This document shows positions 42,174 through 49,544 of a stretch of 64,000 bases of DNA, in pieces. Under the pieces are notes generated by a model, which did not search any database, was not told the origin of the DNA, and saw nothing but the letters and a program-made list of their open reading frames with translations. Positions within the stretch are counted from its first letter, which is position 1. Each line of letters starts with the position of its first letter. The stretch spans positions 1,488,001-1,552,000 of the forward strand of contig NZ_CP023564.1 in the NCBI RefSeq assembly GCF_002407065.1. Direction: 5' to 3'. A program made the position numbers and the translations under genes. The stretch comes from Brachybacterium ginsengisoli (GTDB taxonomy: Bacteria > Actinomycetota > Actinomycetes > Actinomycetales > Dermabacteraceae).

Positions 42174-42247
42174 GGTGATCGACGGGATTTGAACCCGCGA
42201 CCGCCTGGACCACAACCAGGAGCTCTACCAACTGAGCTACGACCACC
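42174..42247 (-). tRNA. tRNA-His, anticodon GUG
   Basis: On the minus strand the acceptor GTGGTCG/CGATCAC, D-arm AGCTCAGTTGGTAGAGC, anticodon stem CCTGG/CCAGG with loop TTGTGGT (GTG) and T-arm CGGGTTCAAATCCCG are complete. The extra 5' G (-1) at 42247 opposite the C discriminator is the histidine identity mark. Confidence 0.95.
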
Positions 42248-42374
42248 ATGTGCGGATCGAGACCCGCAACGAGAGACAAGCATACCGTCTCCGCAGAGCG
42301 ATCTCGCCCGTGAGAGCGCTGTAGGAGTGTGAGACGCATTGCATCGCCCAGCAGGGCTCCCGCAGACTGGCGAC

Positions 42375-42722
42375 ATGATCGTCGCCTTCTCCGTCCAGCC
42401 CACCGGTGAGCCCTCCGACCCGACCCTCGTGCGCGAGCTCGCCGACGGGTCCGACGCCGCGAGCGTCCACGACGCCGTCGCCGCTGCGGTGCGGATCGTG
42501 CGGGAGTCCGGTCTGCCCACGCGCACCAGCTCGATGTTCACCGAGATCGAGGGGGAGTGGGGCGAGGTGATGGACGTGGTGCGCCGCGCGACGGAGGAGG
42601 CCGGGCGCTATGGCTCCCGCGTCTCGCTCGTGCTGAAGGTCGACATCCGGCCCGGTCACGAGGGCGAGCTGGACGGGAAGGTCCAGCGGGTCGAGCAGAT
42701 GCTCGGCGACCCGGAGGCCTGA
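42375..42722 (+). CDS. Thiamine-binding protein, MTH1187/YkoF-like family
   Basis: A 115-residue small soluble protein of the MTH1187 family. Features: MIVAFSVQPTGEPS at the start, DAVAAAVRIVRESGLPTRTSSMFTEIEGEWGEVMDVVRRATEEAG and VSLVLKVDIRPGHEGEL. Proteins of this family bind thiamine or related ligands and form a ferredoxin-like fold. The reason for binding is unclear; they may act in thiamine storage or as sensors. ATG 42375; the frame back to 42339 includes no conserved residues. It is flanked by tRNA-His and by the convergent M24/MFS pair. Confidence 0.85.
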   Translation: MIVAFSVQPTGEPSDPTLVRELADGSDAASVHDAVAAAVRIVRESGLPTRTSSMFTEIEGEWGEVMDVVRRATEEAGRYGSRVSLVLKVDIRPGHEGELDGKVQRVEQMLGDPEA

Positions 42723-42777
42723 GACCCGCCGATCCGACGCGTTCAGATCTCGGTCCCGTCGCTCAAACCCGGGATGG

Positions 42778-43518
42778 TCACAGGGCCGACAGGGTCCCGT
42801 CCACGAAACGGTAGATGTTCTCGTGCTTGACCCCGAACCGGCCGCCGAGCGGTCGGATGTGCGGTTCGACGGTGAACAGCTCCACGCTGTCCAGCCGCGC
42901 CCGGTTCCCGAGCTCGAGGTAGATCCGTGCAGAGCTCTCGCGCGCGATCGAATGGCCCAGGTTGCCGCGGAAGTCGAGGTTCTCGAAGCCGTGCGCGGCG
43001 ATGCGGCTGTTCATGGCGTGGGCGAGGGCCTCGAAGGTCATGTCGGGCTGCGCGATGCGCAGCAGCTCGTCGTGGAGCGCATGCTCGACCGCCACGGCAT
43101 CGCTCCACTCCCCGCGGCGGCTCTCGCGCGCATCGGCCAGTGGGACGCCGTCCTCGAGCACGAGGGTGCGGGCGAAGTCGCCCCAGATGCCGCGGCGCTG
43201 GGGGCTGAGATCCACGGTGATCAGCTCGGACTCGCCCAGGATGTGCTCCGGGGTGCGGTACTCCCTGCCGGACACGGACAGGACGGTGTCCTCGCCGGCG
43301 AAGACGAAGGCGCCGATGCCCCAGTACCAAAAGGAATCCGCCCCCAGCTCTCGCAGGGCGTCCTCGCCCAGACGACGGAGCTCGTGGAGGGACTGGCCGG
43401 GACGGAGCGATGCCCGGGCGCTCTCCATCGCGGCACGCGCCATGTCCTGCATCGCGGCATGCTCCTGCACGACGCTGTCCGGACAGGTCGGCATCGGCTC
43501 GGAGCTCGGGGACGTCAT
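42778..43518 (-). CDS. M24-family metallopeptidase
   Basis: A 246-residue pita-bread-fold protein. The five metal ligands of M24 peptidases can be assigned: Asp103 (TVDLS), Asp114 (WGDFART), His189 (GNLGHS), Glu218 (VEPH) and Glu233 (HENIYRF). It is shorter than X-Pro aminopeptidases and lacks their N-terminal domain, resembling stand-alone aminopeptidase-like proteins. It presumably binds two metal ions and cleaves N-terminal residues or acts on small amides; substrate unknown. The ATG at 43518 shares one base with the MFS gene's stop (TGATG), so the two are translated as a unit. Confidence 0.85.
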   Translation of the reverse strand: MTSPSSEPMPTCPDSVVQEHAAMQDMARAAMESARASLRPGQSLHELRRLGEDALRELGADSFWYWGIGAFVFAGEDTVLSVSGREYRTPEHILGESELITVDLSPQRRGIWGDFARTLVLEDGVPLADARESRRGEWSDAVAVEHALHDELLRIAQPDMTFEALAHAMNSRIAAHGFENLDFRGNLGHSIARESSARIYLELGNRARLDSVELFTVEPHIRPLGGRFGVKHENIYRFVDGTLSAL

Positions 43519-44822
43519 CACGCCACCGGCGCCAGCGCGTCGTACTCCCGGAAGCGGGGCAGTCGTTGCAAGAGCACGGTGACCAGCACGATCACCACCA
43601 GACCGCCCAGAAGCGGCGGGAACCACAGCGCCGTGAGCGAGGCGAGGGTCCCGGCGTAGAGGGCGCCCACCCGCGGCCCGCCCGCGACCACCACGATGAA
43701 GATGCCCTGGAGTCTGCCGCGCATCGTATCGGGCACCGCGGCCTGCATCATCGTGTTGCGGTAGATCGAGGAGATGTTGTCCGCCCCGCCGGAGACGGCC
43801 AGGGCCAGGCATGCCGCCGCGATGAGCGCCAGGTGCGGGGTGCTCGCGTCGGCGCCCGGGAAGAACGTGCTCACCAGGAGCACCGCGCCGAACATCGCGA
43901 TCGCGGCGCCGTACACCTGGATGGCCCGCGCGATCCCGCGACCGTGCCAGCGGTACCGGGACGCCCTCCCGGAGAAGACGCTCGAGAGGAAGGTGCCCGC
44001 CGCGACGGAGGCGGTCAGCACCCCGGTGGTGATCGCGCCGCCTCCCAGCAGCACCGTGCCCAGCGCCGGGAAGAGTGTCAGCGGGTTGCCGAAGGTCATC
44101 GCGATGATGTCCATCAGGTACTGGGTGCGGATATTGGCCGAGCGGCGCAGGTAGCGCCAGCCGTCCACCAGCGAGGCGAGGCCGGGGCGCACGATCTCCC
44201 CCTCGGGTCGCAGCGCGGGCAGGCTCCACAGCCCCAGGAACATCGCCAGCATGAGGACCACGTCGATCGTGTACGTGAGCCCGTAGCCGGTGGCCGCCAC
44301 GAGCACGCCCGCGAGCGCCGGGCCCACCATCACCATCACCCCGATGGTGATGCCGTTCAGCGCCGAGGCCGCCGCCAGCAGGTCCGCGGGGATCAGCCGC
44401 GGCACGATGGCGGTGCGCGTGGCCATGCCCACCGAGTTCGCGGCCGAGTTGATCACGCTGAGCAGGTACAGCCAGGCGATGGTCTCCAGCCCGGCCCAGG
44501 TCAGCGTGGCGAGCAGCGCGGTGGAGAGCAGGGTGATCACGGCGGCGGCGAGCGCGACGCGGCGCCGGTCGAAGGCATCGGCGAGCATCCCGCCGTAGAG
44601 TCCCGCGACGATCATCGGCACCAGGCCCGCGACCGCGACCATGGAGACGGCGAAGGTGCTGCCCGTCAGGGCGAACACGTGCAGCATCACGGTGACGATC
44701 GTGAGCTGACCGCCGAGGCCCGCGAGGGTCGACCCGATCCACAGCTTCGTGAACGCGCTGCTGGCGCGGAAGGGGCGCAGGTCCAGGAACGCTGAACCGC
44801 GGGAATCAGCGGAAGGGGGCAC
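43518..44822 (-). CDS. MFS transporter
   Basis: A 434-residue membrane protein with about 12 hydrophobic segments. It shows the typical MFS loop YGGMLADAFDRRRVALAAAV (GxxxDRxxRR-like motif A) between helices 2 and 3 and a similar SGRASRYRWHGRGIARAI in the second half. It looks like a drug or metabolite exporter of the enterobactin-exporter/MFS_3 type. The start is uncertain: GTG 44822 (VPPSADSRGS) precedes the conserved FLDLRPFRASSAFTKLW, while the frame to 45170 overlaps the fusion gene and the hairpin at 44887-44926. No ribosome site is visible. It is translationally coupled to the M24 gene; an export-and-processing pair is conceivable but unproven. Confidence 0.85.
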   Translation of the reverse strand: MPPSADSRGSAFLDLRPFRASSAFTKLWIGSTLAGLGGQLTIVTVMLHVFALTGSTFAVSMVAVAGLVPMIVAGLYGGMLADAFDRRRVALAAAVITLLSTALLATLTWAGLETIAWLYLLSVINSAANSVGMATRTAIVPRLIPADLLAAASALNGITIGVMVMVGPALAGVLVAATGYGLTYTIDVVLMLAMFLGLWSLPALRPEGEIVRPGLASLVDGWRYLRRSANIRTQYLMDIIAMTFGNPLTLFPALGTVLLGGGAITTGVLTASVAAGTFLSSVFSGRASRYRWHGRGIARAIQVYGAAIAMFGAVLLVSTFFPGADASTPHLALIAAACLALAVSGGADNISSIYRNTMMQAAVPDTMRGRLQGIFIVVVAGGPRVGALYAGTLASLTALWFPPLLGGLVVIVLVTVLLQRLPRFREYDALAPVA

Positions 44823-44886
44823 AGGAGGAGAGTACGCGGCGATCGCGGTGGGGCCGACGCGGTGGATGCGGCCCCGACACGACGAA

Positions 44887-44926
44887 CGGGCCCCGCCCGC
44901 CTCCAGGAGGAGGGGGGCGGGGCCCG
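44887..44926. terminator. Hairpin after the oligoribonuclease fusion gene
   Basis: CGGGCCCCGCCC pairs with GGGCGGGGCCCG, separated by about 16 bases. It lies 27 bases beyond the fusion gene's stop and before the MFS gene in the same direction, so it probably separates their transcripts. Confidence 0.7.
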
Positions 44927-44953
44927 CGGTTCGAGGTGGTCCTCGCCGTCTGC

Positions 44954-46858
44954 TCAGCTGTGCAGGTCGTGGTCCAGCAGGCCGTCCCGCAGGGCCGCGG
45001 CGAGCACGGGCGTCACGGGCAGGCGGGGGATGAGCGTGGCCTGGAAGGCGTGGTAGATGTCGGGCTTGCCCGGCCAGGTCACGCCCTGGACCTCGTTGTC
45101 CGCGTCGAGCTCGTGGAACCACGAGCCGCTCTCGGGGTCCAGCAGATAGGTGGAGATGTACTCCCACCACTGCTCGTAGCGCTCGGCCCAGATCCGGTCA
45201 CCGGTCACCTGGTGCATGACGGCGGCGGCGCCGATCGCCTCGGCCGCGACCCAGTGCATCCGCTCGCTGGAGACGGGGGTGCCGTCCCAGTCCACGGTGT
45301 AGACCCAGCCGGGCTGCCCGTCGGCCCCGAAGGCCGCGGCGGACTTCTCCATCAGCGCGGTGGCGGCCTCGAGCATCCACTCCGGGGCCTCGCCGTCGGC
45401 CGCGATGAGCGCGGCGCGCGCATGCAGCACCAGGCGGGACCACTCGATCCAGTGCCCGATCGTCGCACCATAGGGGCGGAACGGATGGGCCGGCTGGTCC
45501 TTGTTGTAGTCCAGCAGCGGGGACCAGTCCACGTCGAAGTGCTCGGGCAGCGCCCAGTCGTTGGAGCGGGCGAACTCGTCGATCGCGCGGGTCGCGATGC
45601 CGACGGCGCGGTCCAGCCAGCGGCGCTCGCCGGTGACGTCCGCCGCGGCGAGCAGCGCCTCGACGGTGTGCATGTTCGCGTTGATCCCGCGGTACTCCTC
45701 GCACTCCTCGAAGGCAAGGTCGAAGGTGTCCACGCTCATGCCCGCGGACTCCTCGAAGAACTTCTCGTCCAGCACGGCGAGAGCCTCGTCCAGCAGCTCG
45801 CGCGCTCCGGGACGCCCGGCGGCGGTCGCGCTCGCGGCGGCGAGCACCACGAAGGCGTGCGCGTAGGCCTGCTTGGAGTCGTCCACCGCGGCGCCGTCGG
45901 CCACGGCGGAGAACCAGCCGCCGTGCTCGTCGTCGTGGAACACCCCGCGCAGGGAGTCCAGGCCGTGATCGGCCAGGCGCCCCAGGCCCGGGCGGCCCAG
46001 CAGGTGGCCCAGCGCGAAGGAGTGGGTCATCCGGCAGGTGATCCACAGCTCCGAGGGGCGGGAGAGATCGGGTTCGCCGTCCTCATCGAGCCAGGCGAAG
46101 CCGCCGTCCTCCCGCACGGACTCGGAGCCGAACTGCAGCAGCTCGTCGGCCTCGCCGGCGAGCCACTCGCGGTGCGAGGCGCGATCCAGCCACGGCACGT
46201 GCGGCGCGGGCGCCGGGGCGGCGGCTGCGCCCGGCTCCTCGCGCAGCTCGAAGCTGCGGGAGGCCTCCTGGGCCTGGGAGGTGGTGGGGCCGGGCTCGTC
46301 CACCAGGAGCACCTCGCGGTAGTACTTCAGCTCCTGGATCGACTCGCGGATGTCCGCGAGCGCGCGGTGGCCGCCGTGCTTGGCGGGGATGTTGTAGTAG
46401 ACCCGCGGGAACCAGCGCTTGGCGAGCTCCTTGAGGCTGGAGACGTCGATGGTGCGGTACGAGAGCCACTGCGCGAACTCGGGCACGTCGCGGTCCAGGA
46501 ACACGCGGTCGGTGCCCACGCTGTTACCGGCCAGCGGCGCCTTGCCGGGCTCGGGGCAGTACCGGCGCACGTAGGCGAGGCACTGGGCCTGGGCGTCCTC
46601 GAGCGTGGTGCCGCCGTCGAGCTCCTCGAGGAGCCCGGAGACGGTGTGCATGTTCACCACGAAGGGATCCATGCCCTGCAGGGACTCCGCCGGGGGCTTG
46701 ATGACGACGTCGACACCGTCCCCGAGGATGTTCAGATCGGCGTCGGTCACGAGGACGGCGATCTCGACGAGCGCGTCGCGCTTCTTGTCGAGGCCTGTCA
46801 TCTCGCAGTCGACCCAGATGATGCGGTCGTTGATGGCACGTGTGGAGCTGGAGGTCAC
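44954..46858 (-). CDS. Fusion of oligoribonuclease (Orn) with AGE-family sugar epimerase/isomerase
   Basis: One uninterrupted 634-codon frame. Residues 10-185 are oligoribonuclease, the 3'-5' exonuclease that finishes RNA decay to mononucleotides: the DEDDh set is complete (Asp17 and Glu19 in WVDCEM, Asp117 in GTDRVF, His164 and Asp169 in HRALAD) and the 17-to-117 spacing agrees with E. coli Asp12-Asp112. Residues 190-221 are a Pro/Ala linker (AAAAPAPAPH). Residues 222-634 are a full N-acylglucosamine-2-epimerase-like (alpha/alpha)6 barrel resembling mannose/sulfoquinovose isomerase: RMTHSFALGHLLG, NANMHTVEALL, IGHWIEWSR, MHWVAAEAIGA, WFHELD and KPDIYHAFQ. Typically the two are separate genes. 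A GTG at 46198 (Val221) could start the second domain alone but has no ribosome site, so I read a true fusion. Sugar substrate not determined. Confidence 0.9.
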   Translation of the reverse strand: MTSSSTRAINDRIIWVDCEMTGLDKKRDALVEIAVLVTDADLNILGDGVDVVIKPPAESLQGMDPFVVNMHTVSGLLEELDGGTTLEDAQAQCLAYVRRYCPEPGKAPLAGNSVGTDRVFLDRDVPEFAQWLSYRTIDVSSLKELAKRWFPRVYYNIPAKHGGHRALADIRESIQELKYYREVLLVDEPGPTTSQAQEASRSFELREEPGAAAAPAPAPHVPWLDRASHREWLAGEADELLQFGSESVREDGGFAWLDEDGEPDLSRPSELWITCRMTHSFALGHLLGRPGLGRLADHGLDSLRGVFHDDEHGGWFSAVADGAAVDDSKQAYAHAFVVLAAASATAAGRPGARELLDEALAVLDEKFFEESAGMSVDTFDLAFEECEEYRGINANMHTVEALLAAADVTGERRWLDRAVGIATRAIDEFARSNDWALPEHFDVDWSPLLDYNKDQPAHPFRPYGATIGHWIEWSRLVLHARAALIAADGEAPEWMLEAATALMEKSAAAFGADGQPGWVYTVDWDGTPVSSERMHWVAAEAIGAAAVMHQVTGDRIWAERYEQWWEYISTYLLDPESGSWFHELDADNEVQGVTWPGKPDIYHAFQATLIPRLPVTPVLAAALRDGLLDHDLHS

Positions 46859-46985
46859 CGGACAACAGTATCGCGGGCACGCTCGCGAACGGCTCCGGCC
46901 GGGGAGTCCACGACGGTGCAGAAGGTTACTATCGGGTCATTCGGGATCGATGACGAGCCGACGAGGCGTCCAGGAGGACCGCGCT

Positions 46986-47534
46986 GTGAACATGTACTTC
47001 CGACTCCTGCTGTTCCTCCTGCGCGTGCGGAGGAAGTCGCCGCTGAGCATCTGGGACACCTCCCACGCGAGCTTCCGCGTGAACCCCGCGGACCTCGACG
47101 TGCAGCGCCACATGAACAACGGCCGGTACCTCTCGATCATGGATCTGGGGCGGATGGACCTGATGCTCCGCTCGGGGTTCTGGAAGAAGGTCACCGACCA
47201 GGGCTGGTATCCGGTGGTGGCGGGGCAGACCATCACCTACCGCCGGTCCCTCACCCTGGGGCAGAAGTTCGACGTGGCCACGCGCGTGATCGGGTACGAC
47301 GAGCGCTGGATCTACATGGAGCAGGTCTTCCGGCGCGGGAGCACGGTCATCGCCGATGCGATCGTCCGCGCCCGCTTCCTGCGCACCTCGGGCGGCTCGG
47401 TCGACGTCCAGGAGGTGCTCGCCCTCACCGGGGACGCCCCCGAGGATCAGGTGCTCCCGGAGTGGGTGGGGCGGTGGAACCGGGAGTCCTCCGCCCACAG
47501 CAGGGGCCTCGGCGAGAACTCCCGCGAACGCTGA
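46986..47534 (+). CDS. Acyl-CoA thioesterase, hot-dog fold (4HBT-like)
   Basis: A 182-residue protein. The region FRVNPADLDVQRHMNNGRYLSIMDLGRMDLMLRSGF contains the hot-dog helix with the conserved DxxxHxNN signature (DVQRHMNN), where Asp and His serve catalysis in this family; later strands include ITYRRSLTLGQKFDVATRVIGYDERWIYMEQVF. It likely hydrolyses an acyl-CoA or acyl carrier protein thioester in the cytosol. I chose GTG 46986 because AGGAGG at 46972 lies 8 nt before it; ATG 46992 would be further. It is divergent from the oligoribonuclease fusion gene. Confidence 0.88.
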   Translation: MNMYFRLLLFLLRVRRKSPLSIWDTSHASFRVNPADLDVQRHMNNGRYLSIMDLGRMDLMLRSGFWKKVTDQGWYPVVAGQTITYRRSLTLGQKFDVATRVIGYDERWIYMEQVFRRGSTVIADAIVRARFLRTSGGSVDVQEVLALTGDAPEDQVLPEWVGRWNRESSAHSRGLGENSRER

Positions 47535-47634
47535 GGCTCGCCAGCGCGCTGGATCCGATCGCCGTCGGCCGTGTGGATGACGGTCTGTGACGAGACCATG
47601 GCCCCTCGCGCGGTGCCGCCCCTACGTTGTGCCC

Positions 47635-48210
47635 ATGACGATCTCCGACACCGCGCCCACCGCCCTCTCCGATGCCGACCTCGCCGCCAGCGCGGGCGAG
47701 CGCGCCGACCGCCTCACCGCCGCCGGTGCGGCGTGGAGCGAGCGGATCGACGCCCGCCGCGAGTCCGCTCATCTGACGTACACCGTCCACGGCAGCGGCG
47801 TGGGCGCCGTCGCCTCCGCCCTCCGGGCCGGTCGCCACGAGTTCGCGGTCGACGAGCCGGCCGCGCTCGCCGGGGACGACCTCGCCGCCAGCCCGGTCGA
47901 GGTGGCTCTCGGCGCGCTGATCTCCTGCCAGGTGGTCGTCTATCGCCTGTACGCCCACGCGCTCGGCATCCAGGTCGACGACATCGACGTGACCGCCGAG
48001 GGCGACCTCGACGCGGCCCGACTGTTCGGCAAGGACGACTCCGTGCGCGCCGGCTTCGAGTCCGTGCGGCTGACCGTGCGCCTCACCGGTCCCGAGACCG
48101 CGGAGCGCTACGAGGAGCTGCGGGCCGCGGTGGACGCGCACTGCCCCGTGCTCGACCTCTTCCAGAACCCGACCCCCGTCACCACCACGGTGGAGGTCAC
48201 CGCCGCCTGA
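47635..48210 (+). CDS. OsmC family protein
   Basis: A 191-residue OsmC/Ohr-fold protein. The two active-site cysteines of the family are present: one in LISCQVVVYR and one in AHCPVLDLFQN. The N-terminal half includes VHGSGVGAVASALRAGRHEFAVDEP. OsmC-like proteins reduce organic or inorganic hydroperoxides with dithiol reductants. ATG 47635 gives the family-like start; the frame open to 47587 adds 16 unconserved residues. The 3' end overlaps the convergent small membrane protein by 14 bases. It probably contributes to oxidative-stress defence, like the nearby sodA, but no regulator is visible. Confidence 0.88.
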   Translation: MTISDTAPTALSDADLAASAGERADRLTAAGAAWSERIDARRESAHLTYTVHGSGVGAVASALRAGRHEFAVDEPAALAGDDLAASPVEVALGALISCQVVVYRLYAHALGIQVDDIDVTAEGDLDAARLFGKDDSVRAGFESVRLTVRLTGPETAERYEELRAAVDAHCPVLDLFQNPTPVTTTVEVTAA

Positions 48211-48466
48211 CGGCCTCGCCGGCCTGCTGCACCGAACGGGCCCGGAGCCACTCCACGAGAGAGACCACGAGCAGGATGCCCACGACGGTGAGCAGGATCC
48301 ACTGCTCGAACACCACGGCCAGCACCGCGGCGAGCAGCAGCGCCACGAGATAGATGAGGTTCAGGACCCGCAGCGAGAGCCCCAGCAGGCGCGCCCCGAA
48401 CCGGGTGCGGGCCAGGCGCAGCAGGAGCAGCAGGGCGATCACGCCGAACGTCAGGAATCGCAGCAT
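48197..48466 (-). CDS. Small membrane protein, 89 residues
   Basis: A small protein with two hydrophobic segments: LTFGVIALLLLLRLA near the start and VLNLIYLVALLLAAVLAVVFEQWILLTVVGILLVVSLVEWLRA in the middle. The C-terminus is basic (RSVQQAGEAVRRR). No family can be named with confidence; the pattern would fit many small actinobacterial membrane proteins. It converges on osmC with a 14-base overlap and follows tRNA-Arg. ATG at 48466 has no strong ribosome site. Confidence 0.6.
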   Translation of the reverse strand: MLRFLTFGVIALLLLLRLARTRFGARLLGLSLRVLNLIYLVALLLAAVLAVVFEQWILLTVVGILLVVSLVEWLRARSVQQAGEAVRRR

Positions 48467-48500
48467 GACCGGGGCTCCTGGATCGGTGGTGGGTGAGCGG

Positions 48501-48573
<73 letters not shown>

Positions 48574-48620
48574 TGACGGCGCACGAGTCTACCGAGGTTC
48601 CGGTCCCCGGCGGTGCAACC

Positions 48621-49544
48621 TCAGCGGCCGGACCAGCGACGCCGATCACTGCGGCGGTCCTGCCGCTGCTGCGGGGCCGGAGCACCCGGCCCCGCCTGGC
48701 ACCGGGGGCAGAACCACAGCACCCGCGCCTCGGTCCCCTCGAGGCGGGGATCGGCGAGCTCGCCGCGCTCGATCCGGGTGCGGCAGCGTCGGCACTGCCG
48801 TCCGCCCCGCCCGTACACCCACAGGTCCCCGTCGCGGCCCAGCATCCCGCCGGTGGTGACCCGCACCGTGCGGTCCCGGTTCAGCACCAGCAGGCGGTGG
48901 GCGAGGTCGACCAGCTCCCCGAGATCTCCGGCCTCGCCCGTGGGCGCGGCCGGGTGGACGCGGCGCAGGAAGCACAGCTCGCTGCGGTAGATGTTGCCGA
49001 CCCCGGCGAGGTTGCGCTGATCGAGCACGGCGAGGCCCACGGGCCGTTCCGGCTCCGCGGCGAGGTTCTCCACCGCTCGCGCGCGATGCTCCGCGCCCCA
49101 GGTGGGATCCAGCAGATCGGGGCCCAGGTGCCCCACCAGGGAGCCCTCGTCGGCCGTGCGGACCAGGCGCACCTGCTTGACGTCGTACGCGACCGCGCGC
49201 GACTGCTGACCGTCCTCGTGCCGGGCGGTCAGGACGATCCGGATGGTGTCCGCCGGGCGGGGTCCGGCGCTGGTGTCGCTCGAGCGCAGCGCCTTCCCGT
49301 CCACGTGCCATATCCCGTCCATCATCAGATGGCTGTGCAGGGTCATCGGCGGCGTGCCCGGGGAGGGCGAGAGCAGGCGGATCAGCAGATGCTTGCCGCG
49401 CGGCCGCACCTCCTGGACCCTCCACCCGGTGAGGTCCGCGGTCGCGGCCTGCGGGACGCGCAGGTCGCAGCTCGTGATCGTGCCGCCTGCGAGGGCCTCG
49501 TGCAGGATCCGGCACTGCCGCGCGACGGTGTCCCCCTCGGGCAT
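48621..49544 (-). CDS. Fpg/Nei-family DNA glycosylase (endonuclease VIII-like)
   Basis: A 307-residue base-excision repair enzyme. It starts [10 protein letters not shown] (Pro2 and Glu3 are the catalytic N-terminus of the Fpg/Nei family), has LHSHLMMDGIWHVDG, the helix-two-turn-helix AVLDQRNLAGVGNIYRSELCFL and a C-terminal zinc finger with CRRCRTRIERG and FCPRCQ. MPEGDTV is typical of actinobacterial Nei2-type glycosylases, which remove oxidised pyrimidines. The start shares one base with the stop of lhr (TGATG), so the helicase and glycosylase are translationally coupled, as in mycobacteria, where lhr and nei adjoin. The C-terminal 30 residues after the finger are basic and Gln/Arg-rich. 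Confidence 0.93.
   Translation of the reverse strand: MPEGDTVARQCRILHEALAGGTITSCDLRVPQAATADLTGWRVQEVRPRGKHLLIRLLSPSPGTPPMTLHSHLMMDGIWHVDGKALRSSDTSAGPRPADTIRIVLTARHEDGQQSRAVAYDVKQVRLVRTADEGSLVGHLGPDLLDPTWGAEHRARAVENLAAEPERPVGLAVLDQRNLAGVGNIYRSELCFLRRVHPAAPTGEAGDLGELVDLAHRLLVLNRDRTVRVTTGGMLGRDGDLWVYGRGGRQCRRCRTRIERGELADPRLEGTEARVLWFCPRCQAGPGAPAPQQRQDRRSDRRRWSGR

Noticed and set aside
38638-42339. Very long minus-strand open frame (1233 codons) across the oxidase, hypothetical gene and tRNA-His
   Set aside because: It runs through tRNA-His and antisense to the hypothetical gene, and is out of frame with the oxidase that carries the recognised motifs.
44954-46858. Sequencing error merging two genes as the cause of the Orn-AGE fusion
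   Set aside because: Both halves are in the same frame with a plausible flexible linker and no leftover stop; a merge by indel would more likely leave a frame change. Not fully excluded.
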